Shown here: piece by piece, positions 37,170 through 45,821 of the stretch
Position numbering within the stretch: position 1 is the stretch's first letter
Layout: each line of letters opens with the position of its first letter
NCBI GenBank assembly: GCA_016842045.1
Contig: JAEVEY010000159.1
Span: 1-51,020, forward strand
From: Candidatus Thermoflexus sinensis
GTDB lineage: Bacteria; Chloroflexota; Anaerolineae; Thermoflexales; Thermoflexaceae
DNA length: 51,020 nt
Direction: 5' to 3'
The notes under the pieces: model-generated
Seen by the model: only the letters and a program-made list of their open reading frames with translations
What the model was told of the DNA's origin: nothing
Databases searched by the model: none
Translations under genes and position numbers: made by a program

Positions 37170-37478
37170 TTAGCCTTTCAGGAGATCGATGTTCTCCACA
37201 TCGACCGTCTCGCGATTCCGATAAATGCTGATGATCAGCGCCAGGCCAGCAGCCGCCTCCGCCGCCGCGACAACCAGCACAAAAAGGGCGAAGGCTTGGC
37301 CGGTAGTCACGGCGGGATGGAGATACCGCCAGAACGCCACCAGGCTCAGGTTCACCGCGTTCAACATCAGCTCGATCGCCATCAGGATGGCGATCGCATT
37401 GCGCCGGGCCAGCACCCCATAAACACCGATGCAAAACAAAGCGGCAGCCACCAGCAGATACCAGGACAGAGGAACCAT
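37170..37478 (-). CDS. nuoK: Complex I membrane subunit K
   Basis: 102 aa, standard length. Three helices; the conserved glutamates are in [20 protein letters not shown] and [16 protein letters not shown]. NuoK forms part of the proton path near the junction with the peripheral arm. It lies between nuoJ and nuoL in the usual order. Confidence 0.95.
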   Translation of the reverse strand: MVPLSWYLLVAAALFCIGVYGVLARRNAIAILMAIELMLNAVNLSLVAFWRYLHPAVTTGQAFALFVLVVAAAEAAAGLALIISIYRNRETVDVENIDLLKG

Positions 37479-37552
37479 CCAGGACCTCCCGATGGATACG
37501 AGATCTTAAAGGACCCGACCAGTTCGTCCAGAGCGCGAGGTCAGCCGGAAGA

Positions 37553-38053
37553 CTAACGCTTCTCCCGGGCAATGAAGATCGCCCCGATCAACGCTGCCAG
37601 GATCATCACCGAGGCCAGCTCAAAAGGCAGGGCGAACTGGTTCGGATCCACCAGGGAACGGCCCAGAGCTTCAATGGTGTCAGCGGGGACTCCCTGGGTC
37701 GTCTGGGGCCATGGGAAACCCGCGATGACCGGAGCCAGGAGGACAAAAAAGAGCCCGGCGATCACCGCAGCCGCCAGGCTCTGATTGTTCAAGGGGGGAC
37801 CCGGGTTGCGGGCCATCCCCCGGGTGAGCATCACCGCGAAAATGATGAGAATAGAAATCGCCCCGATATAGATCAGAACCTGGACCCCGGCCAGGAATTC
37901 CGCCTCCAGCAGGACAAAGAGGCCCGCCACCCCAAGCAGGGAGAGGATCAGATAAAGAACCGCATGGAAGAGATGACGGCTGAGAACCGTCAGCAACCCT
38001 GCTCCCAGGGTCAGGATGGCCAACAGAGCGAAAACGGCCTGGATCAGGGTCAT
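37553..38053 (-). CDS. nuoJ: Complex I membrane subunit J
   Basis: 166 aa. Helices are of the NuoJ type, with LSRHLFHAVLYLILSLLGVA and the conserved EFLAGVQVLIYIGAISILII containing the pi-bulge helix. It follows nuoH, but the gap between them (38054-38254) holds a repeat instead of nuoI, the usual occupant. The start at 38053 gives a typical N-terminus (MTLIQAVFALLAILTLGAG). Confidence 0.95.
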   Translation of the reverse strand: MTLIQAVFALLAILTLGAGLLTVLSRHLFHAVLYLILSLLGVAGLFVLLEAEFLAGVQVLIYIGAISILIIFAVMLTRGMARNPGPPLNNQSLAAAVIAGLFFVLLAPVIAGFPWPQTTQGVPADTIEALGRSLVDPNQFALPFELASVMILAALIGAIFIAREKR

Positions 38054-38106
38054 CGTCCGCGCGCTCCTTCGCGATTTTTAGACTGGTTGCTGAATAAGAT
38101 GAGGCG

Positions 38107-38250
38107 TTGCTCCGCTCGCCCGATCTCCCTTCCCACGGACCAAAGGGCCGTAGGAGGAGGCGAGGCTTGTTTTGGAGGGCGGGCCTGATCGCCCTCAGCG
38201 CCCAGGCCCGCCCGCAAAACCCGCAGAAGACAGTCAATGGCGTAACTGGA
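38107..38250. repeat. Degenerate TIR-repeat copy between nuoH and nuoJ
   Basis: Contains a CACGGACCAAAGGGCCGTAGG remnant hairpin and a second stem GGGCGGGCCTG/CAGGCCCGCCC. It ends GCAAAACCCGCAGAAGACAG then GGCGTAACTGG, which parallels the CCAAAACCCCCAGGAG and GCGTAACTCC right end of copy E. It lies exactly where nuoI is expected. Confidence 0.55.
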
Positions 38251-38254
38251 ACAA

Positions 38255-39469
38255 TTAATGGGCCGCCGCCGCTTCCAGCGCCTCCAGCTCCTCTTCGGAG
38301 GCCGGGGCCATGGCTGCCATCCGCGCCCGATGCCCCAGATAGCCCGGAATGGCCAGGGCACCGATCAGCATCGCCATATTGAAGACGAACATGCCGGCCG
38401 CCCAGAGCCCGCTGGTTACCCCGGCTGCCCGCAGGCCTTTATCCACCAGAGCCACTCCGATCAGATTGAGAATCATTAACGGGGTCAGGAACTTCCAGTT
38501 CAGGTTCAGCATTTGATCGATCCGAATCCGAGGAAGTGTCGCCCGCAACCAGAAGAACAGAAAGATCCCGATGCTCATCTTGATCAGTGTCCACAGATAC
38601 GGTGGCAACCAGGGCCCGCGCCACCCGCCCAGGAAGAGAACGGCAAAGAGCGCGGAGACCACCAGCGCATGGACGAATTCGCCCAGGAAGACAAGGGCGA
38701 ATTTCATGCCGCTGTATTCGATGTGGAAACCCGCCACGATCTCGGACTCCGCCTCCAGGAGGTCGAAGGGGGTGCGCCCCACCTCCGCCACCCCAGACAT
38801 CAGGAAGACCAGGGCGGCCAGGGGAAGCACAAACAGATAGGGGACATCCTGGGCGAGCACAATCCCTACCGTGGACATGGTCCCCGCGACCATCACGACC
38901 ACGACGACGCTGAGCACCGAGGGGATCTCGTAACTGATCAGCTGGGCCACCGCCCGGAAGGCACCCAGCAGCGCATATTTGTTGTTGCTGCCCCACCCGG
39001 CCATCAACACGCCCACCAGCGCCCCCGCCCCTACCGCCAGGGCATAAAGCACACCGATATTGAGGTCCGCCCCGATGGCTCCTGGTCCAAAGGGGATCAC
39101 TACCAGTGGCGCCAGGGCGCATGTAGCAATGATCAACGGCGCCAGGTTATAGACCCATCGATCCGCCCCCGCCGGCATGGTGTCTTCTTTGGTCAACAGC
39201 TTGATCCCGTCCGCCACCGGCTGCAGGATTCCATAAGGGCCTGCCACATTGGGGCCCAGGCGGTCCTGAAAGCGGGCCACGATCTTGCGCTCCACATAAG
39301 TCAGAATGGCGAACCCGATAAGGCCGAAGTTGGCCAGCAGAAAGGCCTTGATCAACCCCATCGTGAAAACGATTGCCCACTCCGGAAATCCCCAGCCCTG
39401 AAGCAGGCCACGCAGCCAGGCCCCAAGATATGGAAGCAGGTTGTAGATGAAATCATAGATCTGCGCCAT
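38255..39469 (-). CDS. nuoH: Complex I membrane subunit H
   Basis: 404 aa from ATG 39469 (GAGG six bases upstream); the track start is 23 codons longer and less conserved. Motifs typical of NuoH: TYVERKIVARFQDRLGPNVA, LQPVADGIKLLTKEDTMPAG and the quinone-site loop AEVGRTPFDLLEAESEIVAG. The C-terminal tail is Ala/Glu-rich. NuoH contacts the peripheral arm at the quinone site. It is preceded by nuoA with a 118-base gap containing a perfect 13-bp hairpin. Confidence 0.96.
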   Translation of the reverse strand: MAQIYDFIYNLLPYLGAWLRGLLQGWGFPEWAIVFTMGLIKAFLLANFGLIGFAILTYVERKIVARFQDRLGPNVAGPYGILQPVADGIKLLTKEDTMPAGADRWVYNLAPLIIATCALAPLVVIPFGPGAIGADLNIGVLYALAVGAGALVGVLMAGWGSNNKYALLGAFRAVAQLISYEIPSVLSVVVVVMVAGTMSTVGIVLAQDVPYLFVLPLAALVFLMSGVAEVGRTPFDLLEAESEIVAGFHIEYSGMKFALVFLGEFVHALVVSALFAVLFLGGWRGPWLPPYLWTLIKMSIGIFLFFWLRATLPRIRIDQMLNLNWKFLTPLMILNLIGVALVDKGLRAAGVTSGLWAAGMFVFNMAMLIGALAIPGYLGHRARMAAMAPASEEELEALEAAAAH

Positions 39470-39502
39470 ATTCAACCTCACCGGGTTGATGATTCTTCTC
39501 TC

Positions 39503-39533
39503 CCTTTCTGCGGCTCCTTGAGCCGCAGAAAGG
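39503..39533. repeat. Perfect hairpin between nuoA and nuoH
   Basis: CCTTTCTGCGGCT (39503-39515) pairs with AGCCGCAGAAAGG (39521-39533) around CCTTG. It has no T-tract on the minus strand but a run of A on the plus strand side. Within an operon it could cause attenuation or stabilise the nuoA message. Confidence 0.55.
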
Positions 39534-39587
39534 ATCAAAAACTTGTTGCGTCATTGCCCCTTTTGATCTCCCCTCCCCCAATACACC

Positions 39588-39944
39588 TTACACCCATTCC
39601 AGCGCGCCCTTCCGCCAGGCATAAAGCAGCCCTCCCAGAAGCAAAAAGAGGAAGAAGGCCATCTCCAGGGCCGCATACAGGCCTAACTGATTATAGGCGA
39701 CCGCCCAGGGGAAGAGGAAAACCGCTTCCACATCGAACAGCACAAAGATCAGGGCGAAAATATAGTATTGAGCGCGGAATTGAACCCAGGCATCCCCAAC
39801 GGTTTGAACGCCGCACTCATAGGTTTCAAGCTTGAGAGGGTTCGGCTTTTTCGGGCGCAGCAACCACCAGAGGAGCAACGTTGCCCCTAACAGGGCGAAG
39901 GACATCAGAAGATACAGGCCGACCACCACATATCCCTGAAGCAC
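39588..39944 (-). CDS. nuoA: Complex I membrane subunit A
   Basis: 118 aa, three helices. The invariant loop KLETYECGVQTVGDAWVQFR and YYIFALIFVLFDVEAVFLFP identify NuoA. It heads the operon, but nuoB, C, D, E, F, G and I are not found within the window. The promoter lies ~40 bases upstream. The absence of nuoB-D, which normally follow nuoA, suggests that the peripheral arm is encoded elsewhere. Confidence 0.96.
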   Translation of the reverse strand: MLQGYVVVGLYLLMSFALLGATLLLWWLLRPKKPNPLKLETYECGVQTVGDAWVQFRAQYYIFALIFVLFDVEAVFLFPWAVAYNQLGLYAALEMAFFLFLLLGGLLYAWRKGALEWV

Positions 39945-39984
39945 GGCCCGCCTCCCTTGTTGCAGGTGTCACAAACACGTGGCG

Positions 39985-40013
39985 ATTATAGCATGTGTCG
40001 GGATGAAGATCAA
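39985..40013 (-). promoter_or_regulatory. Sigma-70 type promoter for the nuo operon
   Basis: On the minus strand TTGATC (40008-40013), 17 bases, then a perfect TATAAT (39985-39990), about 40 bases before the nuoA ATG. A strong match and ideal spacing. Confidence 0.78.
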
Positions 40014-40052
40014 GGTGGCTTGTAACTGTTCAGCCTGGCCCCTTTCGGTCCG

Positions 40053-40210
40053 GAGCTTTTGTGAAGAGGTGGAAGGGCCCCACTCCTCTTTATCCCCCTC
40101 CCTATGACCCTCTGGGCCGCGGGAAGGGGGGATAAAGAATATTTTTTGGAGCCGAGCCGCGCGCCTCTGGCGCGCGGCTCGGCTCCAAAGCCTCCAGGAG
40201 AAAACTTGCG
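40053..40210. repeat. TIR-repeat family copy with perfect 18-bp hairpin
   Basis: The remnant GAAGAGGTGGAAGGGCCCC and a degenerate CCCTCCC hairpin are followed by ATATTTTTTGG. Then comes a perfect stem GGAGCCGAGCCGCGCGCC (40148-40165 with 40169-40186, loop TCT) and AAGCCTCCAGGAGAAAAC. The order matches copy E. The rest of the 39945-40357 gap has the nuo promoter and no gene. Confidence 0.6.
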
Positions 40211-40357
40211 TGAAACGTTCATATCCGCATTGCGTTGCGTGAGAATGGCTGAATAGTTACGGTGACTTGAGGGTATCCGAACACCGGTGATCAGGCTTTC
40301 CATGCATTCTCCAGTGGAGCCGTTTGAGGCGACCCCGTCCGCCTCAAAATGTGAGCC

Positions 40358-41473
40358 ATGAAGATCTGGATCCTGGACCCCAGGCTGACCGCCGAACGCC
40401 GGCTGTGGATCGAGGGCTGGGCCCGCTACAGCCGCCATCAGATCCTTGCGTTCACCCTTCCTCCCTCGCCCAGGATGCCCTCCGGGATTCCCTCATCCAT
40501 CGCCCAGGAACGGACAAGGCGGCTGGCCCGACAGATCCGGCGCTATCTGACAGGATCCGCCATTCGGGATCCTTCCCGTCAACCCGCAGGGCTGCCCGAT
40601 CTGGTTCTTCTGACCGATGGACTGGATGGATCAACCTTTGTCGAAGAGGCCGGCGATTTACTGACCGGGATTCCCCTCTGGATCTACTGGCATATTAGCG
40701 GGATGGCTTACATAAAAACTCTCGCATGGGAAGAAATCGCCACCGAGATCCACACTGCCCGGATCGTCCAGCGCTGCTTATTCCATGGAGAGGGCCAGCG
40801 TCAGCGTTTCCTCAACGCCCTCGCCCGATATGAGCGCGAGCTCGCTCTTCGGATTGAAAAACACGCCGTCGTGCTGCCTCCGGGTTTCGAGCCCTTCCCC
40901 CTGCCTTCTGAAACCCTGTTCTTCCACGAACCGCTGGCGCTCTGGATCCTGCGCGGCGCGCCGGAAGAAATTCCCCTGCTGATCACCGCCATCGATCACC
41001 TGGCTCTTCATCCACGCCGCTTCCAGGTGCTGCTCCTGAGCGAGCGCCCCGAAATCGAGAGGACCCGTGTTCAGCGGCTTCCTCCCCGCCTTCGCGCCCA
41101 CATCCTGGGGATCCTGAACCCGGAAGCCCTTGAGACGCGACGCTGGGCCTCTACCGCTCGAGCTGTAGTGGACGGAAGCACCTGTCTGCACTCCCCGATT
41201 CATCTGATGCGTCTATCCTTTGAGGGGCCCTGGCCGCTGGTCCCGGCGGGCTCCGGGCTTCTGGACGCCTTTCCGGAGGCGCTTCGGCCACGATGCGCCT
41301 ACGACAATCCAGAGGATCTCGCCGAGCGATTGGCGGCGCTCCTGTGGGGTCCCCCTCCGGATCCCCGGGAGATCCGCCAGGCCCTTACCGCATGGACCTG
41401 GCCTGTGCTGGCATCCCGCTATGATGAGCTCTGTGAACCCTCCTCGAGTGGCCCTCCCGGGCTCAAGGAATAG
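40358..41473 (+). CDS. Divergent DUF3524/QTMAN-like glycosyltransferase
   Basis: 371 aa. The opening MKIWILDPRLTAERRLWIEG, followed by YSRHQILAFTLPP, follows the layout of DUF3524 (tRNA-queuosine alpha-mannosyltransferase, QTMAN/GTDC1): P-x3-GSHxxxxxGW...SRHxxxxxTLP. PDLVLLTDGLD and IPLWIYWHISGMAY align with the LFATxMLD and VYFHENQLTYP blocks, but the key HENQ is replaced by HISG. The C-terminal GT-B half has a degenerate sugar-nucleotide region. So it is either a functionally shifted member or an inactive paralogue. No tgt or que genes are nearby. Confidence is limited because only weak motifs remain. Confidence 0.5.
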   Translation: MKIWILDPRLTAERRLWIEGWARYSRHQILAFTLPPSPRMPSGIPSSIAQERTRRLARQIRRYLTGSAIRDPSRQPAGLPDLVLLTDGLDGSTFVEEAGDLLTGIPLWIYWHISGMAYIKTLAWEEIATEIHTARIVQRCLFHGEGQRQRFLNALARYERELALRIEKHAVVLPPGFEPFPLPSETLFFHEPLALWILRGAPEEIPLLITAIDHLALHPRRFQVLLLSERPEIERTRVQRLPPRLRAHILGILNPEALETRRWASTARAVVDGSTCLHSPIHLMRLSFEGPWPLVPAGSGLLDAFPEALRPRCAYDNPEDLAERLAALLWGPPPDPREIRQALTAWTWPVLASRYDELCEPSSSGPPGLKE

Positions 41474-41521
41474 GGCTTGCGCGATCGGTCTCTCTGTGCG
41501 GAGAGAGTCCAAAGCCCAACT

Positions 41522-42442
41522 TCACTCGTCCCGAGCTACCTGAAAGCGTCCGTTCTCAAACACCACCTTCTGGATAATCCGCTGGTCCACCAGCGGGGCC
41601 TCCGGTCGAGCAGATACCACGATCCGCACCTGGTCCTTCAAAGGGGTGACCACCACTTTGCGGGCGAGGATCTCCTGGACCTGGAAGATCCCGGCCGAGT
41701 TGCTCAGATAAACAGCGATTTCGATCGGCACATCCTTCCCGTCCCGGATTTCCACCTCATCCACAGCCAGAGCGGATACCGAGTGAATATCAACCTTGCC
41801 CAGGTCGAAAGCCGCCCGCCCTCGCCCCTTGGTCATATCGGTTCCATCGGCGATGGCGACCACCGCTGCCTCCACCGTCAGCGGAGGTGGGGAACCGTCA
41901 TGGCTGGCAATACAGGACAGGATGAAACCCAGGATCAGCTGCTCCTGCTCCGGATCCGGGTAGAGCTCTCTCAGCCAGCGCGGCAACAGCTGGGCAGATA
42001 GCATCACGCTGTATTCGATGTGTCCAATCCGGTGGACCATGTTCCCGATGTCGTGTAACAGCTCCGCTGCCAGCACCACCAGAAAAGCGTCATCCAGATC
42101 GCCCGCCCCCGAGGTTACCACATCGAAGGCGACCCCATGCTGGGCCAGCAACCGCATCATCTGCATCGCAGCCGCGGTGGCGACGCGGGCATGGACCGGG
42201 CCGTGGTCGTTATAGTTCATCTTGTAGACTGCCATGTAGTTGGCCAGGTCCCAGCAGGCGGAGATCCGTGGATCGTGGGTGAGATAGTCATACATGCGGG
42301 CGGTTTTGGGATAGCGATCCACAATCTCCCGGATTATGGAATCTGCCCGGCTCGCGAGCTGCTGATAGTCCGGGGCGATCTCAATCACCACGCCGTGATC
42401 CCGATAAGCGATGTGGCGACGGGGCACGCGGACCTTGCTCAT
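41522..42442 (-). CDS. HD-domain metal-dependent phosphohydrolase
   Basis: 306 aa from ATG 42442, preceded by AGGAGG eight bases away. The HD motif is in AAELLHDIGNMVHR (His-Asp), with an upstream His in YNDHGPVHARV and the distal Asp in VAIADGTDMTKGRGR. The C-terminal ~90 residues are a separate beta-rich segment. HD proteins hydrolyse phosphoesters such as nucleotides; the specific substrate cannot be told. The gene is separated from mutS by a 600-base repeat-rich gap. It converges with the glycosyltransferase-like gene with 48 bases between them. Confidence 0.85.
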   Translation of the reverse strand: MSKVRVPRRHIAYRDHGVVIEIAPDYQQLASRADSIIREIVDRYPKTARMYDYLTHDPRISACWDLANYMAVYKMNYNDHGPVHARVATAAAMQMMRLLAQHGVAFDVVTSGAGDLDDAFLVVLAAELLHDIGNMVHRIGHIEYSVMLSAQLLPRWLRELYPDPEQEQLILGFILSCIASHDGSPPPLTVEAAVVAIADGTDMTKGRGRAAFDLGKVDIHSVSALAVDEVEIRDGKDVPIEIAVYLSNSAGIFQVQEILARKVVVTPLKDQVRIVVSARPEAPLVDQRIIQKVVFENGRFQVARDE

Positions 42443-42862
42443 GGAAACCTCCTGGCGGCGCTGTTGTAAATTGAGCCCTCCCTTGCCTGGAGGGCTTTCG
42501 AGTGGGGGAGTGGCCGGCGAGGCTGGCCACCCCGCCACCCGAACTGGATTGACCCCTCCTCACGCCGTGAAGCGACGTGGGGAGGAGGCAAACGCTGAGC
42601 CTGAGCGGGCACCGCCCAGATCGCAACAGGGCAGGATAAAGTTTTATGGCTGGGCCATGCACTCAAGGCACCCAACCCAGCCATCCAGAGAGGGGCAGGC
42701 TAACTGTGTAACTCCCTTTGGGATTCGAGCGAGCGTGTCCAGCACGGAAAGCGGTTTGACCCTCCCCGCGGCCCTTCGAGTCGCAGAGAGTGGGAAGGAA
42801 AACATTCCAGCGCCCGATTCCGCCTCCCAAACCCACCGAAAGAGCCAACCGTTTGGCTCCTA
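42443..42862. repeat. Repeat nest upstream of the HD gene
   Basis: No gene is visible. Contents in order: a GCCCTCC/GGAGGGC hairpin (~42475-42495) and a GTGGCC/GGCCAC hairpin (~42510-42525); a reverse copy of the second repeat family (42553-42631); then TAACTGTGTAACTCCC (42701-42716), which looks like another right end of the TIR family; and finally a degenerate CCCTCCCCGCGGCCC hairpin. Several elements seem to have accumulated here by nested insertion. Confidence 0.55.
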
Positions 42863-43043
42863 TGTGTTACGCAGTTCGGGGCTCGCGAGAAGAGGTAGAA
42901 TGGCCCCACCCCCTTTATCCCCCCTCCCCACGGCCCAAAGGGCCGTGGGGAGGGGGGATAAATATATTTTTTGGTGGAGTCGCGCGCCTTCGGCGCGCGA
43001 CTCCCCCAAAACCCCCAGGAGAAAACCAACTGCGTAACTCCTA
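42863..43043. repeat. MITE-like element copy E (181 bp, TSD TCCTA) at the mutS stop
   Basis: The left end TGTGTTACGCAGTT and the right end AACTGCGTAACTCCTA are flanked by TCCTA (42858-42862 and 43044-43048). It carries two hairpins: TATCCCCCCTCCCCACGGCCC with its complement, and GGAGTCGCGCGCC/GGCGCGCGACTCC. The right-hand target duplication includes the mutS stop codon, so the element lies directly at the 3' end of mutS. It could serve as its terminator. Confidence 0.75.
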
Positions 43044-43045
43044 TC

Positions 43046-45655
43046 CTAACTGGATGAGGACGCCGCCTGATCAACCAGCTCCTTCAGCTCATACAGCTTA
43101 TGAAGCGCCTCCAGTGGGGAGAGAGTCTCGGGATCCAGGTGGCGCAGAGCATGAACCACCGGATGCTCGGCAAAGAGGGGCAGGGGCGCGGCCGGTGGAG
43201 GGGCCTTGGGCCGCACGGCGGGCTCGCCGCGTTCCAGCCGGCCGAGCAGTTCCCGTGCCCGCCGGATGACCGGCCGTGGCAGTCCGGCGAGCTCCGCCAC
43301 ATGGATCCCATAGCTTCGATCCGCGCCGCCTGGCCGGACCTGATACAGGAAGACGATCCGCCCTTCTACTTCCGCAACGGCCATGTGCGCGTTACGGACC
43401 CGCGGCAGGTACGCCGCCAGAGCGGTCAGCTCATGATAATGGGTAGCGAATAACACCTTCGGCCGCCGCTTCGGATGGTTATGCAGGTATTCGGCCACCG
43501 CCCAGGCGATCGCCAGACCATCATAGGTGCTGGTTCCCCGCCCGATCTCATCCAGCACCACCAGGCTTTCCGTGGTGGCCTGATGCAGGATATAAGCCGT
43601 TTCGCTCATCTCAACCATAAACGTGGAACGGCCCGCCGCCAGCTCATCGTGGGCTCCGATGCGGGTGAAGATGCGATCCACTGGTCGCAGCCGGGCCCGA
43701 TCGGCAGGGACGAAGGAGCCAATCTGGGCCATCAGCACAATGAGGGCAACCTGGCGTAACAGGGTGCTCTTCCCCGCCATGTTTGGGCCGGTCAGGATCA
43801 GGATTCGCCCCTCCTCATCCAGCATGACATCGTTCGGAACGAACCGGCCGGCCAGGGCCTGCTCCACCACCGGATGCCGTCCACCCCGGATCTCCAGGAC
43901 ATCCTCGTCCACCAGCTCCGGGCGCACATACCGATAGCGAGCCGCAGCCTCCGCCAGCGCGACCACCACATCCAGATGCGCGATCGCCGCCGCGATCTCT
44001 CGCAACCGGGGCGCTGCTTCCCCAACCTGACGGCAGAGCTCCCGGAACAGCTCCGCCTCCAGTTCCGCCTGGCGGGCCTCTGCGTTCAGGACCAGGGTCT
44101 CGTATTCCTTTAACTCCGGGGTGATGAACCGCTCCGCGTTGACCAGCGTCTGTTTTCGGATGTAATCAGAAGGCACCTGCCGGGCTGCCGCCTTCGAGAC
44201 CTCGATGTAATATCCGAAGACCTTGTTGTAACCCACCTTCAATGTGCGAATGCCTGTGCGCTCCCGTTCCCGTTGCTCCAGATCCGCCAGCCAGGCCTGC
44301 GCCTCCTTCGCCATAGCCCGCCAGCGGTCCAGCTCCTCGGAGAAACCGGGCCGGATCACGCCCCCCTCCTGCAACGTGGCCGGAGGGTCCTCCACCAGCG
44401 CCCGCGTCAGCTGATCCAGCAACTCCGGGAGGGGATCCAGGCGATCGGCCAGCGACCGGACAGCCTCCGCTCGCGGCCCCTCCATCCGGTGGAGGAGCGC
44501 CCGGATTTCCGGTAACAGCCCCAACGCGCGACGCAATGCGGCCAGATCCCGAGGGGAGGCCAGGCCGCTCCGGGCCCGCCCGGCCAGCCGTTCCAGATCC
44601 GGGAGCCCCCGCAGCCGCTCCGCCAGCCGCTCCCGGGCAATGGGATCTTCCACAAACGCCTCCACCTGGTCCAGCCGGGCCTCAATGGCCGCTCGGTCTC
44701 GCAGCGGTTGAGAGATCCACGCGCGCAGCAGCCGGCCCCCCATCGGGGTGCGGGTAAAGTCCAGCACGGAGAGCAGCGACCCTTTGCGAGCGTCCCCGGC
44801 CATGCGCTCGATCAGCTCGAGGTTGCGGCGGGTGGCTGGATCCAGGACCATATAGCCAGCCGTGGTGTAGGTTTCCAGCGAGGTCAGGATCGAGAGAGCC
44901 TCCGGGCGGGTTTCCCGCAGATATTGAACGATGGCCCCTGCGGCCCGCAGAGCCAGTGGTTGATCTTCCAGGCCGAAGGCATGCAGCGAAACCACCTGAA
45001 AATGTTCCTGCAGGGCCATACGGGCGACCCCGAGTTCGAAGCGATACGCGGGGAATGGTGTGAAATGAATGGATACGCGGTCCACCGGCAGGGCCAGCGG
45101 GGGCGTAGATGGCTCCCCTGGAACGCTCGGATAGAGACATTCCCGGGGATCCAGCCGCAGCAACTCCGCTTCCGCTTCCCGTCGGGCGTCCGGGCCCGTC
45201 CACTGGGTTGCGGCGAAATCCCCGGTGCTAACTTCGCAATATGCCAGCCCGATCCCCTCTTCGGTCTCGATCCACGCCGCCAGATAATTCGGCTTCCGTT
45301 CGTCTAACAGGGTGGGCTCCAGGGCGGTCCCAGGGGTCACCACCCGCACGACCCGGCGAGGCATCAACCCGTTTACAGGCTCGCCGACCTGTTCCGCAAT
45401 GGCCACCCGATAGCCTCTCTCCACCAGGCGGGCAAGGTAAGGCTCCAGGGCGTGATAGGGGATGCCCGCCATCGGGACCCGCTGCCCCTTCCCCACCGGA
45501 CGGGAGGTCAGCACCAGGTCGAGCTCCCGGGCCACGATCTCCGCATCTTCGTCAAAGGCCTCGTAGAAATCGCCCAGTCGAAAGAACAGGATGGCATCCG
45601 GGTATTGACGTTTAAGCTCCAGATACTGACGGCGGATGGGCGTGAGATCCTCCAT
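43046..45655 (-). CDS. mutS: DNA mismatch repair ATPase MutS
   Basis: 869 aa from ATG 45655 (GGAG upstream). It opens with LTPIRRQYLELKRQYPDA and the mismatch-reading FFRLGDFYEAFDEDA (Phe-x-Glu intact). The ATPase has Walker A GPNMAGKST, Walker B-like LVVLDEIGRGTSTYDGLAI and ATHYHEL, with a C-terminal helix-turn-helix region. MutS recognises mismatches and recruits MutL. It is divergent from the response regulator and mutL, which lie to the right, an arrangement that keeps mutS and mutL close but on opposite strands. TATACT about 40 bases upstream of the start is a possible -10. A repeat element sits at its 3' end. Confidence 0.97.
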   Translation of the reverse strand: MEDLTPIRRQYLELKRQYPDAILFFRLGDFYEAFDEDAEIVARELDLVLTSRPVGKGQRVPMAGIPYHALEPYLARLVERGYRVAIAEQVGEPVNGLMPRRVVRVVTPGTALEPTLLDERKPNYLAAWIETEEGIGLAYCEVSTGDFAATQWTGPDARREAEAELLRLDPRECLYPSVPGEPSTPPLALPVDRVSIHFTPFPAYRFELGVARMALQEHFQVVSLHAFGLEDQPLALRAAGAIVQYLRETRPEALSILTSLETYTTAGYMVLDPATRRNLELIERMAGDARKGSLLSVLDFTRTPMGGRLLRAWISQPLRDRAAIEARLDQVEAFVEDPIARERLAERLRGLPDLERLAGRARSGLASPRDLAALRRALGLLPEIRALLHRMEGPRAEAVRSLADRLDPLPELLDQLTRALVEDPPATLQEGGVIRPGFSEELDRWRAMAKEAQAWLADLEQRERERTGIRTLKVGYNKVFGYYIEVSKAAARQVPSDYIRKQTLVNAERFITPELKEYETLVLNAEARQAELEAELFRELCRQVGEAAPRLREIAAAIAHLDVVVALAEAAARYRYVRPELVDEDVLEIRGGRHPVVEQALAGRFVPNDVMLDEEGRILILTGPNMAGKSTLLRQVALIVLMAQIGSFVPADRARLRPVDRIFTRIGAHDELAAGRSTFMVEMSETAYILHQATTESLVVLDEIGRGTSTYDGLAIAWAVAEYLHNHPKRRPKVLFATHYHELTALAAYLPRVRNAHMAVAEVEGRIVFLYQVRPGGADRSYGIHVAELAGLPRPVIRRARELLGRLERGEPAVRPKAPPPAAPLPLFAEHPVVHALRHLDPETLSPLEALHKLYELKELVDQAASSSS

Positions 45656-45821
45656 CCCCCAACTCCTCTCCTGCGAGCTGGTTTCAGTATACACTTAGGA
45701 GGCGAAGATGCTCCGTTGCGAACAGGAGTCGTCCTGGGATTTCTGTGCGGGGCGGGCTGCTTACGCGGCCCGTCGGAAAGACACCGGCCCACCCATTCTG
45801 ATCGATGGAGGGGCGGTTCAA

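Noticed and set aside
38054-38254. Hidden or frameshifted nuoI between nuoH and nuoJ
   Set aside because: The 200-base gap is too short, and no frame shows the two CxxCxxC ferredoxin motifs; it holds a hairpin repeat.
36266-39835. Plus-strand ORFs of 321 and 440 aa opposite nuoL/nuoK and nuoH
   Set aside because: Antisense shadows with His/Gln/Asp-rich composition; no start signals or families.
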